64,000 bases of DNA from Notamacropus eugenii (GCF_028372415.1 NC_092872.1:260301008-260365007); one strand, 5' to 3'; shown: positions 48,540 through 61,080, numbered from the stretch's first letter. Translations and numbers: made by a program. The notes: a model not told the origin generated them from the letters alone.

Positions 48540-48700
48540 ATAGTAATAGATCTTACACAGCATTTTGGGGTTTGCAAAACATTTTGCTCACATTATCTCA
48601 TTGGATGCTCACAACGATCCTGAAAGGTGGGTGCTGTTGTTATTATCTTCATTTTACAGATAAGTAAACTGAGGCAGAGAACAATTAAGTAACTTACAAT
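48540..48700 (+). repeat. MIR
   Basis: ttgcaaaacattttgctcac and ttttacagataagtaaactg. Confidence 0.8.
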
Positions 48701-48914
48701 AATGGAGTATCCACGTGGATGAATTCATGAACCTGTGAAGTAGCAACCTGAAGACTCAGAATCTCATAAAATCACTCTGATATTTACCATATACAGGAAG
48801 ATAACACAGCTATGAACAGTTCAGTGCACCTGTTAATGGCATGAAATCAAGTTTCTTAGCTCTCTCTCCATTAAGTCATTAAAAGATTTTTTTCTCAATT
48901 TCCTCTTCACCTGT

Positions 48915-49180
48915 AGATACAGTTTGGTGGCTCAGTGGATGGGGCATTAGGCCTGAAGTCTGAGAAACTTGAGTAAAATCCAGCCTTAGATACTTCCTAC
49001 CTGTGTGACCCTGGTCAAGTCACTTAACCTCTGATTGCCTGACAAAAGGATCCACCAGAGAAGGCAATGGCAGAAAAATTCAGAATCTATGCCAGGAAAA
49101 CCCCATGGCCAGTACTGGGGTGCTATGTTCCACAGGGTCACAAGGAATCAGACATGACTGAACAACAGGCAGCATAGTGA
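48915..49180 (+). repeat. Marsupial CORE-SINE (MAR1-type), nearly complete
   Basis: The head is ggtggctcagtggatgggg, the core gtcaagtcacttaacctctg, and the tail ggaatcagacatgactgaac. Confidence 0.85.
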
Positions 49181-49405
49181 ATAGATGGCTAGGTCTAGAA
49201 TTAGGAGAAGTTGAGTTTAAACCTTTCCTTAGACACTTATCAGCTGTGTAAACTTGGGTAAGTACTTAACCTTGTCCTGTCTCAGTTTCCTCAACCATAA
49301 AGTGGAGCTCATAGTAGAATCTACTTCCCATGGCGGCAGTGAAGATCAACTGATATATTTATAAAGCACTTAACACAATGCCAGGCACTTCATAAATACC
49401 TGTTT
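49180..49405 (+). repeat. CORE-SINE, tandem to the previous one
   Basis: gcatagtgaatagatggcta, cagctgtgtaaacttgggta, ctcagtttcctcaaccataa and a tail with atgccaggcacttcataaat. Confidence 0.8.
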
Positions 49406-50019
49406 CCTTTTTCTCTTCATCTACTGACCTACTTAGAGATCTTGACAAAGTTGTGATGCGAATGATAGGGGGTAAATAATAAGAGTTTTCTCCCTACATA
49501 GAAAAGACCAATCCCCTTCTCTCAAAAACAAAAAAAGAATTGACAGAAAATGATGAGAAGGAATAAATAGAAGGGAAAAGGCCTATAACTAGCACTGAAG
49601 AAAAATTTTACTTGGGTTGGAAAGACAGAAAGAAGGGAAAAGTAAAACAGGACAGAAGGAAAGGGACAAAGATTTTCACTGGTGAGTTTTTAGGGCTGTT
49701 TGAATACTGGGAAAACTATCAGCTTAACTGACCAGATAGATCATTAACAAAAACTGCTTAAGTTTCTACTTTACTAAGTGATTACTACAAATCAAATGAT
49801 TGGCCCAGACCCATAACCTGAAGGAAAGCACAAAAAGTGAAGGTTCAGCTACAACATGAAACTTGTCTTCATGTAGAAATGAAAATAGAATAAACGAGGC
49901 CAAACTTCAGAGGTCACTATGAGATGTACATCTAGAGACCTCTGGAAAGCCTCAAAGCATTATATACATTCTATCTAGTATTCTTCAATAATCATGCACA
50001 TAATTCTATGGTAATTATT

Positions 50020-50210
50020 AAGAAGAACTCATGGTTGGAAGGGTTATAATGCTTTACAAAGCACTTTCCTCAGAACCACCCCATTAGGTAGGCAGTTCTA
50101 GTATTGTGGTTCTTGTTTTTCAGCTGAAGAAACTGAGGCCCGGGGAGGTAACTTTTATAAACAGCATCAGATCCACAATTCTAACCTAGGTCTTCTGACA
50201 GCCTAAGAAA
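50020..50210 (+). repeat. MIR
   Basis: ttacaaagcactttcctcag, tgaagaaactgaggcccggg and cagatccacaattctaacct. Confidence 0.75.
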
Positions 50211-50471
50211 ACTGGGGTCTGTTTGATCATTTTTTCAACCAGGCAAAGGAAGATGGAATTTTTTACAGAAGGGAGAGGGAAGAAAATCAAGTGTAGAAGA
50301 TTGTTCCAATTCTTAACCCAGTGATTTGAGTTCAAAGGAGTGCACATGGATTAAGCACTTGCAGTGTGCAGAGCACTATACTGCTTCTAGGGGAGCTACA
50401 ATCTTAGAGAAACTACTGTCTCCACCCTCCTCGGGCTGTGAGAATGACCAAGTCAGTTTGGTGTTACTTAC

Positions 50472-50811
50472 CTAAAAACTGGGGTGCCTTGGTGCGCACT
50501 TCAGGAGGTCCATTTTTGAACTTTCCTGGAGGTGGATGCTTCTTTGGCATCTGCCCAGGCTTTTCAGCAGGTCCTCTCCTGATGTCTGCCTTCTTTTTCT
50601 TAGTGGCTCTCACTGGCTCTGCTAACATCCTCACTTCTCTGGGGAAGGCTGTAAGCACCTGGATAGCCCCTGTTTTAATCTTGGCCTCTAATCCTTCTTT
50701 TGTACCAAATTCATCCGTTTGGGAAATTTTATAAAGTGGCAACACATGGAGCTGCTCATCTTTGGGAACCACGCCCACAGACCGGTTATCTTCTTTTGTC
50801 AATGTACAAAC
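50472..50811 (-). CDS. TET1: TET1 penultimate coding exon
   Basis: This exon is 340 nt, 113 codons plus one base. It opens with [14 protein letters not shown] and continues [19 protein letters not shown], the conserved end of the first half of the TET dioxygenase fold. A basic region follows ([13 protein letters not shown]...) that starts the low-complexity spacer. The minus-strand acceptor reads tctccacag ending at 50812. The donor is a consensus gtaagt occupying 50466-50471. The last base joins the first two of the exon at 44905-46022 to make a Gly codon, so splicing across the 4449-bp intron keeps the frame. The wording is closer to TET1 (KSGAIEVL-type segment, here KTGAIQVL) than to TET3. 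The HxD iron ligands belong to an earlier exon that lies outside the window. Confidence 0.95.
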
Positions 50812-51039
50812 CTGTGGAGAGAATGACAGGGAGAGGTATCAAGGCTGAGTGCTTCCAATGTACCTAGGCATCTACTTGGAGGACCCTCATTTCCCTTCAG
50901 GGGCTTTGAAATCCCTCTTCAGATCCTCAGACAGTAAGACAACTTGGGATACTTGGAATACTTTCACACATTTTTCCTGTTTCCAGACACTGGTTTCTAT
51001 TGAAGTATTGTACTGGTCAATATGGAGCACCTGACACTC

Positions 51040-51340
51040 CAGGAACATTGCTAAATGCTGGGAAATCAAAGAAAATAAAAAATAATCCTTACCCTCAAGA
51101 CACTCACAGTCTAATATGGGGAGACAACATGGAAACAATAGTTAACCGATAATACCTATCACATTTGGAATACAAAAAAAGGCAAATTAAAAAAAGAGCT
51201 CACAGTCTAATGGGAGGCAAGGGTATGGGAACCTTATGCAAATAACTACGCACAAACAAGATACTACAAGACAAATTGGAGATAATCTTGGAAGGAAGGC
51301 ACTGGCATTAACGGAGCCAGGGAAATGCTTCTTGGGCAGA
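51040..51340 (-). repeat. L2-like 3' end, antisense
   Basis: aatccttaccctcaagacactcacagtc is the backward L2 3' end. It appears twice (also gagctcacagtctaatggga), so it is rearranged or two copies. Confidence 0.55.
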
Positions 51341-52689
51341 AAGGAGGATTGAAGTTTTTTGTTTTGACTTTTCTTCCAATGTTTATGAAGAGACAGAAAA
51401 AAAGGTTGTTTCTTAGAGCAGAACGCCGAGCTAAACGAGAATGTATTTTATTTAACCCAAGTGGTCCTCTCAGACACCAACCCCAGCCAACATTAATGGG
51501 AAGAGACAGGGCTGAAAATGCCAAGGAATCCTTAAATGACCATGTTTGGCTGTAAAGCAGAGTAACTCTGCTGGTTACTCTGTGATATCCGAGGCTGAGC
51601 AGAAGACAGGAGAGATGGGCATGGTCTTATTATTCTGGCAGAGCTGATACGGCCACAAATTTTCCTTCTCTAATGTTCAAGCCAAACTAACACTTTTAGC
51701 TAAAACATTAATTTCAAAGAAAATGTAAAATCAGCATCAATTAATCAAGTAATTCTTGGTTCCAATTCTCCACATGAAACCTCTGCTTCCCTTCCTGATT
51801 CCAGTCCAGGCCTCACTAAATGCCTTTCACCCAGACCTGGAGGCCTGACAAGCCCTCCCGCCTCTGCTGGCCCTAGGCCAATAACTGCTTTCCAATCTGG
51901 AACTATTTCAAAATGGAGGCTTGAAATACCCATCTCCAGTGGCTTCTTGACCTTATTCTCTGCCCTGCTCCCACTGGGACTTGCTCATGTTTTTGATGAG
52001 TACTTTCCTCAAGAGGAGGCTCAGCTTAGTAGTACATGGAAGGCCAGTCAGGGAAAGAAAGACCTGGGTTCTATTCCTACCTCTGCCACATACTATCTGT
52101 GGCCATGGACAAACTAATCTCTTGGTGCCCCCAGTCAACCTCCTAAGAATCTAAATCATGGACCAGTTACATATCTGGAACTGGAAGGGACTAACACTGG
52201 CAGTACTCTATGAAGGGAATGAAGGCTGGGAAATCCCAGGCCCAGATAAAGAACCATAAACATTTACCTCACAAAATACCTCATCATAAAAATGTCTCAC
52301 GATTTCACACATTCCCCTCAGTATCGGTCAATTTGTCATGCTGAAGAATTTTTAAAAAATGATTTAGTAGAGGGAAAAAGGGGGGGTGGGGTGGAGAGAA
52401 TTTTTAGCCTTCTATCTTCATCAGAGAGGCTGAGAAATAGCTTTCTTAGAGACCAAATGAGAAGGAACCATTCTGATATCACACTCTGTATCTTTAGGGT
52501 AGGATGCCACCTTCCTAAACCTGAACCTGGCAGGTTGGGTTCTGTCATTAAAGGAACACATAATTAGTTGAAGGCTGTTTTATTTTGGGAAGTAGGTGCA
52601 GCATTAACTAGAGAAATAGTAAATTTGAAGGCATTTGGCTGCAACGAAGGGAGGACACCAAGCACAGGTTCTGTTATAAACTGACTACA

Positions 52690-53137
52690 GTCTTTGGAAC
52701 CTGGGAGCTCAGTGCTTTTGAGAGGTGATCAGCAGCTATTCAAGGGTGGGCAATGTTACAAAAGGCACAGTGCCCAAGAATGAGGAGATGATTATACTGC
52801 TGCTCTGGGCTCTGGTCAGACACATCTGGAATGCTGTGGTTAGCACTGTATGCCATATTGTAGGATGAACACTGATGAGCTGGAGAGTATTCAGAAGGGA
52901 GCAACCCAATGGGTAATACATTGCAGACCCAGGTGCAGGCCCTAGAAATGTTTAGCCTGGAGAAGGAGGTGAAGGTGGGGGACAGGGTAGCAATCTTCAA
53001 GAAGCTAAAAGACTGTCAAGTAGAAGAAATTTGTGCTGCTTAGCCCCAGAGTGCAGAACCTGGAGCCATGAGTGACATTGCAAAGAAGCAAATTTAGGCT
53101 TAACTTAAGCAACTATTCAATTATTCAAAAGCTGAAT
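52690..53137 (+). mobile_element. L3/CR1-type LINE 3' region, first part
   Basis: gatgagctggagagtattcagaagggagca, atgtttagcctggagaagga and gtagcaatcttcaagaagct match the conserved CR1/L3 3' end shared with birds and reptiles. The second part resumes at 59166, after a 6-kb L1 insertion. Confidence 0.75.
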
Positions 53138-55536
53138 AAGGTAGGTAAAGTCAAAGTGGTAGAGTACAGGCAGCAAGCCAGCTGAGTTCTCCCAACATTT
53201 CCCTCCAAACAACTTTAAAATAACTCCTGAAATCAAATTTTAGAGTGACAGAACTAACAAAAGGTCAGAATGAGACATTTTTCCAGCATAAGACAACTTA
53301 GGAGATTGGGACCAAAAATTTCCAGATCCCCAGAACGAGGTCTGAAAAATATGAATAAAACTGACGCTTGGGACAATCCTTCCTTACCCATAGGTGAGCA
53401 GAACCCAATTATAACATAAAGTTCAAAGTCAAGAAATAGGTTGGGTAAATAAGCCAACAACAAAATAAGAACTTGACTGTAAAAAGTTACTAAGGCAAGA
53501 GGGAAGACCAACACATAAACTCAGAAAAAGACAACAATGTGAAAATAGTTACAAGCAAAAACTCAAAGAAAAATGCTAATTGGATTGACAAGAACTCCTG
53601 GAAGAGTTAAAGAAAGAGATAAAAGTGGTAGAGGAAAAATTGGGGAAAAGAAATGAGAGTGATGCTAGAAAATTGTGACAAGAGAATTAACAACTTGGTA
53701 AAAGAGACACACACAAAAATAGTAAAGGAAATAACACCTTAAAAATAGAATTGGTGTACTATAAAAGAGGTACCAAAATTAATGGAATAAAAGAACTTGT
53801 TAAAAACCAGAATTGGCCTAATAGAAAAAGAGGTATAGAAGTTAACTAAAAAATAGTCCTTAAAAATTAGAATTGGGCAAATGGAAGTTAGCTGAGATAT
53901 CATGAAGCTAACATGAGATATCAAGAAGCAAGAAAAAGGTCAAGAGAATGAAAAAGGAGAAAATGTGAAATATCACATTAGAAAAAAAATTTAGCTGGAA
54001 GATAGGTTAAGAAGAGAGAATTTAATAATTATTGGACTACCTGAAACCCATGATAAAAAAAAGAGAGCCTAGAAAAAGTATTTCAAGAAATTATAAAGGA
54101 CAACTGTTACAATATCTTAGATCCAGAGAGTAAAACAGAAATTCAAACACACTATCAGCTCCTAAAAGAGGTCCTAAAATAAAAACACAGGAATATGATA
54201 GCCAAATTCTAGAGCTCTCACCTCAAGGAGAAAATATTGTAAATAGCTAGAAAGAATATTGTGGAGCGACAGTTAGGATCACATGAGATCTATCAGCTAT
54301 CACATTAAAGGACCAGAGGGCTTGGAATATAATATTCCAGAAGGCAAAGGAGCTAGTATTACAACCAAGAATAACTTACCCAGCAAAATTGAGTATAATC
54401 CTTCAGGGGAAAAAAATGGACATTTAATGAAAAAGAGAGATTTCAAGCATTCCAGATAAAAAGATCAGAGTTGAATAGAACATTTGACATTCAAACACAA
54501 AACTCAAGAGAAGCATAGAAAAGGTAAACCTGAAAGTGGAATCATAAGAAACTATATAAAGTTAAACTGTTCACATTCTTATATGGGAAGGTGATATACT
54601 TAACAACTAAGAACTTTACATCATATTTAGGGCAGTTAGAAGGAGTCTATATTAGACAGAGGGCATGAGCATGAGTTGATTGTTTTGAAATGATCTCAAA
54701 AAACTGAATGGGTGACAGACAGATGCATTGGGAGAAGGGGGAAGAGAGACTAAAATAGGGAAAATGTTTTCACATGAAAGAAATTTGCGAGGAAGGACTT
54801 TTTTAGTGGAGGGGAAAATCAAGGATGGTGGTGGAGGACAGTGCTTGAACATCACTCTCTTTGAATGGATTCAAAGAAGAAAGAATATATACATATATAC
54901 ATAAGTTGGGTATACAAATCTTTCTTATTCAATAGGAAAACAGAAGAGGAAGGAGATAAGAGATCTGGTGGAGATAACAAAAGGGAGGGTGGATTAAGGG
55001 AGATGGTAGACAGAAGCAAAAAAAGATGTTTGAGGAAGAACAGGATAAAAAGAGGACAAACAGAAACAAATAGAATGGAAGGAAATACACAGTTAGTTAT
55101 CATAATTGTAAATGTAAATGAACCATAAATGTGAATGTGAAACAGAAGCAGATAGCAGAATGGATCAGAAACCAGAATCCAACAATGTATTGTTTATAAG
55201 AGACACACTTGAAACAGAAGGACATACACAGAGTTAAAATGAAGGGCTGGGATAGAATCTGTTACTTATCAGCTGAAATAAGAAAGGAAGGGGAGCGATC
55301 GTAATCTCAGACAAAGTAAAATAAAAAAACAGACTTAATGAAAAGAAGAAATCAGGGTAACTACATTTTGCTAAAAGGTGCCATAGACAAGGAAGTAATA
55401 TCAAAATTTTTAGAGCAAGTTCCTCTAATAAAGGCCTCATTTCGCAAATATGGAGGGAACTGAGTCAAATTTATAAAAATAAGAGGCATTCCCCAATTGA
55501 TAAATGGTCAAAGTTTTCAGAAGAAGAAATCAAAGC

Positions 55537-57443
55537 AGGGGAGGAGCGAAGATGGCTGAGTAGAAAGACACATGTATGCTAGCTCCGAAACCACAGCCCA
55601 TAAAATTCCTGTAAAGAAGAACTCCCAACAAATTCTGGAGCAGCAGAAGTCACAGAACAATGGAGTAGAGATTTCTGTTCCAGAGAGCCCTGAAAAACTG
55701 ACCCGAAGGGTCTGTCACGCACCAGACCCAGAGCAGAGCCCAGCCCTTCCTTGGCCACATGGCACCAAGACAAGAAGATCTGGACAGGCTTCAGGGACAC
55801 AATCTCCAGCGGCCGGCAGGTCCCTCCACCCACAGGTGACAAGGGTCGGTGAGAGAGTCTTTTTGGGTGGCCGAAAGGGGAGTGGGGTATCTCCATAACT
55901 CAGGCCCCCTCGGGAGGCAGCAGTGGGGGCGGCGGACTGGGGCTCCCAAAGCAGGCAGGAGCCTGGATCCATTGTTGAAGGTCTCCACATAAACCCCAGG
56001 AGGGAACTGAGTCTGGTGAGGTAGCCCTGCCCCAACCTGAGCACCTGAACTTAATCTCACACTGAATAGCAGCCCTGCCCCTGCCCAAAGCCCTGAGGCT
56101 AGGGAGCAGCATTTGAATCTCAGACCCCAAGTGCTGGCCGGGCGGATCTGGAGGCCAGGTGAGTGTGAAGAGGAAGCTCAGAAGTCAAGTCACTGGCTGG
56201 GAAAATGGCCAGAAAAGGGAAAAAAAATAAGACCACAGAAGGTTGCTTTCTTGGTGTACAGATATCTCCTCCCTTCCTTTCTGATGAGGAAGAACAATGC
56301 TTACCATCAGGGAAAGACACAGAAATCAAGGCTTCTGTATCCCAAACATCCAAAATAAATACTCAATGGGCTCAGGCCATGGAAGAGCTCAAAAAGGATT
56401 TTGAAAATCAAGTTAGAGAGGTGGAGGAAAAACTGGGAAGAGGAATGAGAGAGATGAAAGAAAAGCATGAAAAGCAGGTCAACACCTTGCTAATGGAGAC
56501 CCAAAAAAAAGCTGAAGAAAATAACACCTTGAAAAATAGGCTAACTCAATTGGCAAAAGAGGTTCAAAAAGCCAATGAGGAGAAGAATGCTTTCAAAAAC
56601 AGAATTAGACAAATGGAAAAGGAGATTCAAAACCTCACTGAAGAAAATAGTTCTTTCAAAATTAGAATGGAACAGATGGAGGCTAATGACTTTAGGAGAA
56701 ACCAAGAAAACACAAAACAAAACCAAAAGAATGAAAAAATGGAAGATAATGTGAAATATCTCATTGGAAAAACAATTGACCTGGACAATAGATCCAGGAG
56801 AGACAATTTAAAAATTATTGGATTACCTGAAAGCCAGGATCAAAAAAAAAGAGCCTAGACATCATCTTTCATGAAATTATCAAGGAAAACTGCCCTGAGA
56901 TTCTAGAACCAGAGGGCAAAATAAGTATTCAAGGAATCCACTGATCACCTCCTGAAAGAGATCCAAAAAGAGAAAATCCTAGGAACATTGTGGCCAAATT
57001 CCAGAGTTCCCAGGTCAAGGAGAAAATATTGCAAGCAGCTAGAAAGAAACAATTCAAGTATTGTGGAAATACAATCAGGATAACACAAGACCTAGCAGCT
57101 TTTACATTAAGGGATGGAAAGGTGTAGAATAGGATATTCCAGAAGTCAAAGGAAGTAGGACTAAAACCAAGAATCACCTACCCAGCAAAACTGAGTATAA
57201 TACTTCAGGGGAAAAAATGGTCTTTCAATGAAATCGAGGACTTTCAAGCATTCTTGATGAAAAGACCAGAGCTGAAAAGAAAATTTGACTTTCAAACACA
57301 AGAATGAAGAGAAGCATGAAAAGGTAAACAGCAAAGAGAAGTCATAAGGGACTTTACTAAAGTTGAACTGTTTACATTCCTACATGGAAAGACAATATTT
57401 GTAACTCTTGAAACTTTTCAATATCTGGGTAGTTGGTGGGATT

Positions 57444-57487
<44 letters not shown>

Positions 57488-58294
57488 CACAGAGTGAATG
57501 GAATAGGATGGGATCATATCTTTAAAAAATGAAATTAAGCAGTGAGAGAGAAATATATTGGGGGGAGAAATGGAATGGGGCAAATTATCTCTCATAAAAG
57601 AGACAGGCAAAAGACTTTTTAGTGGAGGGAAAAAGAGGGGAGGTGAGAGAAAAACATGAAGTTTACTCTCATCACATTTGACTAAAGGAAGGAATAAAAT
57701 GCACACTCATTTTGGTATGAAAACGTATCTTACAATACATGAAAGTGGGGGAGAAGGGGATAAGCGGGGGGAGGATGATGGAAGGGAGGGCAGTGGGAGG
57801 AGGAAGCAATTTGAAGTCAACACTCTTGGGGAGGGACAGGATCAAAAGAGAGAATAGAAGCAATGGGGGGCAGGATAGGATGGAGGGAAATATAGTTAGC
57901 CTTACACATAACTATCATGGAAGTCATTTGCAAAATTACACAGATATGGCCTATATTGAATTGCTTGCCTTCCCAAAGGGAATGGGTGGGGAGGGAGGTA
58001 TGAAAAGAAGTTGGAACTCAAAGTTTTAGGAACAACTGTTGAGTACTGTTCTTGCTACTAGGAAATAAGAAATACAGGTAATGGGGTATAGAAAGTTATC
58101 TGGCCCTACAGGACAAAAGAGAAGATGGGGACAAGGGAAGGGAGGGATGATAGAAGAGAGGGCAGATTGGTGATAGGGGCAATCAGAATGCTCGGTGCTT
58201 TGGGGTAGGGGTAGGGGACAAATGGGGAGAAAATTAGGAACCCAAAATTTTGTGAAAATGAACATTAAAAGTTAAATAAATAAATTTAAAAAAA
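55537..58294 (+). mobile_element. HAL1-like element (L1 with ORF1 only) with target-site duplication
   Basis: This 2.76-kb element opens gaggagcgaagatggctgag, has a GC-richer 5'UTR to about 56.2 kb, one ORF1-type gene, a purine-rich 3'UTR with (CA)n at 57447-57484, and a poly(A) tail. No ORF2 sequence is visible. HAL1 elements are L1 derivatives of about this size with ORF1 but no reverse transcriptase, moved by L1 in trans. The 13-bp duplication aagaaatcaaagc lies at 55524-55536 and 58295-58307. An alternative is an ordinary L1 with a large internal deletion. Confidence 0.75.
56205..57307 (+). pseudogene. L1/HAL1 ORF1-type gene, frameshifted
   Basis: L1 ORF1 proteins are trimeric RNA-binding chaperones. 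From the ATG at 56205 an open frame of 217 codons shows a basic start (MARKGKKNK), then a long coiled coil with heptads (about residues 55-185: FENQVREVEEKLGRGMREM, TLKNRLTQLAKEVQ). The RRM entry is DLDNRSRRDNLKIIGLPES. The frame then ends at a stop just past the A-run near 56841. In other frames the C-terminal domain continues (ITYPAKLSIILQGKKWSF at about 57176-57229) to a stop at 57305-57307. At least one net frameshift separates the halves, so this copy is not functional. Confidence 0.85.
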
Positions 58295-59165
58295 AAGAAA
58301 TCAAAGCTATCTATAGTTACATGAAAAAAATTGCTCTAAATCATTATCACTTCACACCTATCAAAAAAGACAAATGCTGGAGGGAATGAAGGAACATAGC
58401 TATATGAATAAATTGTTGGTGGAGTTGTGAGCTGGTACAATCATTCTGGAGAAAACTTTGGAACTATGCCCATAAAGGTATAAAACTGTTCATATTCTTT
58501 GACCTAGTAATAGCAATACCAGGTCTGTATCCCAAAGAGATCAAAGAAAAAATAAAAGGACCTACAGGTGCAAAAATATTTAAAGCATCTCTTTTTGTGG
58601 TAGCAAAGTATTGGAAATTGAGGGGTTATTGGCCAAATTTAATGGCTGAACAAGTTATGGCATATGATTGTGATAGAGTACTATTGTGCAATAAGAAATG
58701 ATGAGGGGGTGTGGTTTCAGAAAAAAACATGGCAAGACCTACAGGACCTGATGCAAAGTGAAGTGAGAAGAACTGGGAGATCTTTGGTACAGTAAGATCA
58801 ATATTATAATGATGATCAACAGTGAAAGACTTGGCCACTCTGATACATCAGCCAAGATAATTCCAAAGGACTTTTGATGAAAAAGCATCGTCCACTTTCA
58901 GAGAGAGAACTGATGAATTCTGAGTGCAAACTGAAGCATAATTTTCTCACTTTTTCTTTTTTATGATATGACTAAATAAAGAAATATGTCTTACATGTTT
59001 TCACATGTATAATTGATATAATTTCTGCTTACCTTCTCAGTGTTTGGAAAAGGGGTGGGAGGGAGAGAATTTGGAACTCAAAATTTAAAAAGAATGCTAT
59101 AAATAAATAAATACATACATACATATATACATAAGCAAGCAAGTAAGTAAGTAAATAATCGAGGG

Positions 59166-59365
59166 AAAAGTTGAATGGGCTGCCTCTGGAAGTTGTCAAT
59201 TCCCTCTCACTGGGGATACGTGAGCATGTATGTCTTTAATCAAAGATCAGATGATACCTTGTCAGAATTACCGTAGAAGGGGTCCTTTTTTAGGAATGGA
59301 TTCAATTAGATGGCCAATGAGAGCCTAACTCTAAAATTCTGTGAAATCTTTAGGAATGTACGGAT
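59166..59365 (+). mobile_element. L3/CR1-type LINE 3' end, second part
   Basis: gaatgggctgcctctggaag, ccctctcactggggatacg and gatggccaatgagagcctaa...attctgtga complete the CR1/L3 3' end begun at 52690-53137. Confidence 0.75.
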
Positions 59366-59389
59366 TTCCTCTGTTTGGATAGACTGGAG

Positions 59390-59609
59390 CAGCGTTCTCA
59401 ATATGTGGAATAAAGACCTGGGAGTCCCGAAGATCCTTTCAGGGGGCTCATGAGATTAAAACTATTTTTACAATAATACTAAGATATTTTAACTTCTAAT
59501 GTAATAAATACTGATAGGCATAATACACATAAGGAAAAACTCCTTGGGGTCCCTCAATAATTTTTAAGACTATGAAAAGTCCTGAGACCAAAAAGTTTGA
59601 GATTTCCTG
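59390..59609 (+). mobile_element. hAT-like nonautonomous DNA transposon
   Basis: The ends cagcgttctcaatatgtgg and agtttgagatttcctg look like diverged inverted termini. The flanks gactggag (59382-59389) and gactagat (59610-59617) agree at 6 of 8 positions. Confidence 0.6.
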
Positions 59610-60589
59610 GACTAGATACACTTCTTACTCGGCAGATGATCCAAGACTTTCAAGGGTTTCCAACAACTCAGCAAAATAAGTAGAAGTGGATTTAGCAGCA
59701 ACATAATAAGTACCAGTCTGGGTTTTTATAGATAAACTTTATGGTGAGACTTCTGATACTGTATTACAGAACTTCTTAGAACATGTTTGGAGTCTGAGAA
59801 TCCAAAGTTCTTCCAAGCCTAAGTGAGAAATCACAATGTATCATATTGACTTTTCCTGAAATGTCAAGAATCAGAAATGTTGAACTCAAAAGAATCTCAC
59901 AAAGCCTTCTCATTTTGCCAGTTTGATGGAAGACTTTTCCTGTTCCAATAGGTGATACCTCTAGAAATGTATTCAATGGCACAAAGCATGCACCAGTTTT
60001 AGGACTATACTCCCTTTTAAAAATCTTTTCATTTCCCTCATTGCCTATTAAAATGAATTGTGCCAAATATCATGTCATGCCTGTCATCAGTGAAAACAGA
60101 TGTGGTGAGAAGAGGGTTGGGCATGAGAACCCTGAAAATAAAGCACATTCCTGAGGGAGTCCATCAGTTTGAACAGCAACCTCTAAACACATCACGATGC
60201 TCCAAAACACTTGACATTTTCCTTGGAAGGTCTCTCAAAATATTATATGTATTTTGACAAATAGCCTCCTATCAACTCTGACAAACTCTCTTAGGGTGGG
60301 AAGATCTATTAAGGGACTATTGCAAATCCTAGACAGGTGTAACATATATTATTAGAATAGGGGCAATGGGAAGAGGAGAGGGATGGATTTTTACAAATGG
60401 TGCAGAGCTATTGTTAACAGAACTTAGTATCACACTGGTGTGTGAGCTGAGGAAGAGGAAAGATTTAAAAACAATTTCAACATCCCTTCTGGATTTGGAG
60501 TAAGGAACTGAGTTCAAATCCTGTTGACACTTATACAACCTTATCAAATCATTTAACCACTACAGACTTCAATTCCTTTTACTATGAAA

Positions 60590-60795
60590 TGAGGAGGGAG
60601 GTAGCACGCTACACTGGAAAAGAACACTGGCTCTGCAATCTGAAGAGCAGGGTTCTAGTCCTGCCTTTGAGGCTTACTAGCCAAGACCTTGAACAAGTCC
60701 CGTAATTTCCCTCAGCCTCAGTTTCCTCCTTTGTAAAATAAAGGGGCATTCTTTGAGGACCCTAGTTCTATAACATCACGATCCTATGCCAGACC
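60590..60795 (+). repeat. MIR
   Basis: actggctctgcaatctgaag, ttgaacaagtcccgtaattt and cctcagtttcctcctttgta. Confidence 0.8.
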
Positions 60796-61080
60796 ATTTC
60801 TAATGTCCACTCTAATTCTTGGTCTATGAACAAGAAATGTTAGAGAAATGGTAGAGCCCTGAACAAATAGTCAAGCTTGAAAGCAGAAGCAGGTTGTAGT
60901 TGCTGTGGTTTTCTGTTCTTTTTTAAGGAAGGGAGGGAAAGAGAGGGAATCAACTCCAGTGGTAATGTAGCAGGATTAGCGGCTATGGCCTTCAAAGCCA
61001 GAACCACTAGTCAACTGGAAACAATGACCACTACTATCAAGGCTGTGACATGACTAAACTAAGGGCAGTACTGGGCTGCC

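Larger units (their letters stand above)
46023..50471 (-). other. TET1: Last TET1 intron, rich in CORE-SINE/MIR repeats
   Basis: This 4449-bp intron separates the last two coding exons and has GT (50466-50471 region) and AG (46023-46025) ends on the minus strand. It contains several MIR/CORE-SINE pieces, listed separately, plus a short (GT)n at 47053-47080. No other exon is visible in it. Confidence 0.9.
53138..59165 (+). mobile_element. Old L1 inserted in the L3/CR1 element (itself interrupted)
   Basis: Near-duplicate 11-mers aaaagctgaat (53127-53137) and aaaagttgaat (59166-59176) flank it. It has a 5'UTR (agttctcccaacatttccct, aacaactttaaaataactcc), a decayed ORF1 (about 53.55-54.5 kb) homologous to that at 56205, and shortened ORF2 remnants (aatgtattgtttataagaga, gcattccccaattgataaat). 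After the HAL1 insertion come the ORF2 C-terminus and 3'UTR (58308-59160). Confidence 0.8.
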
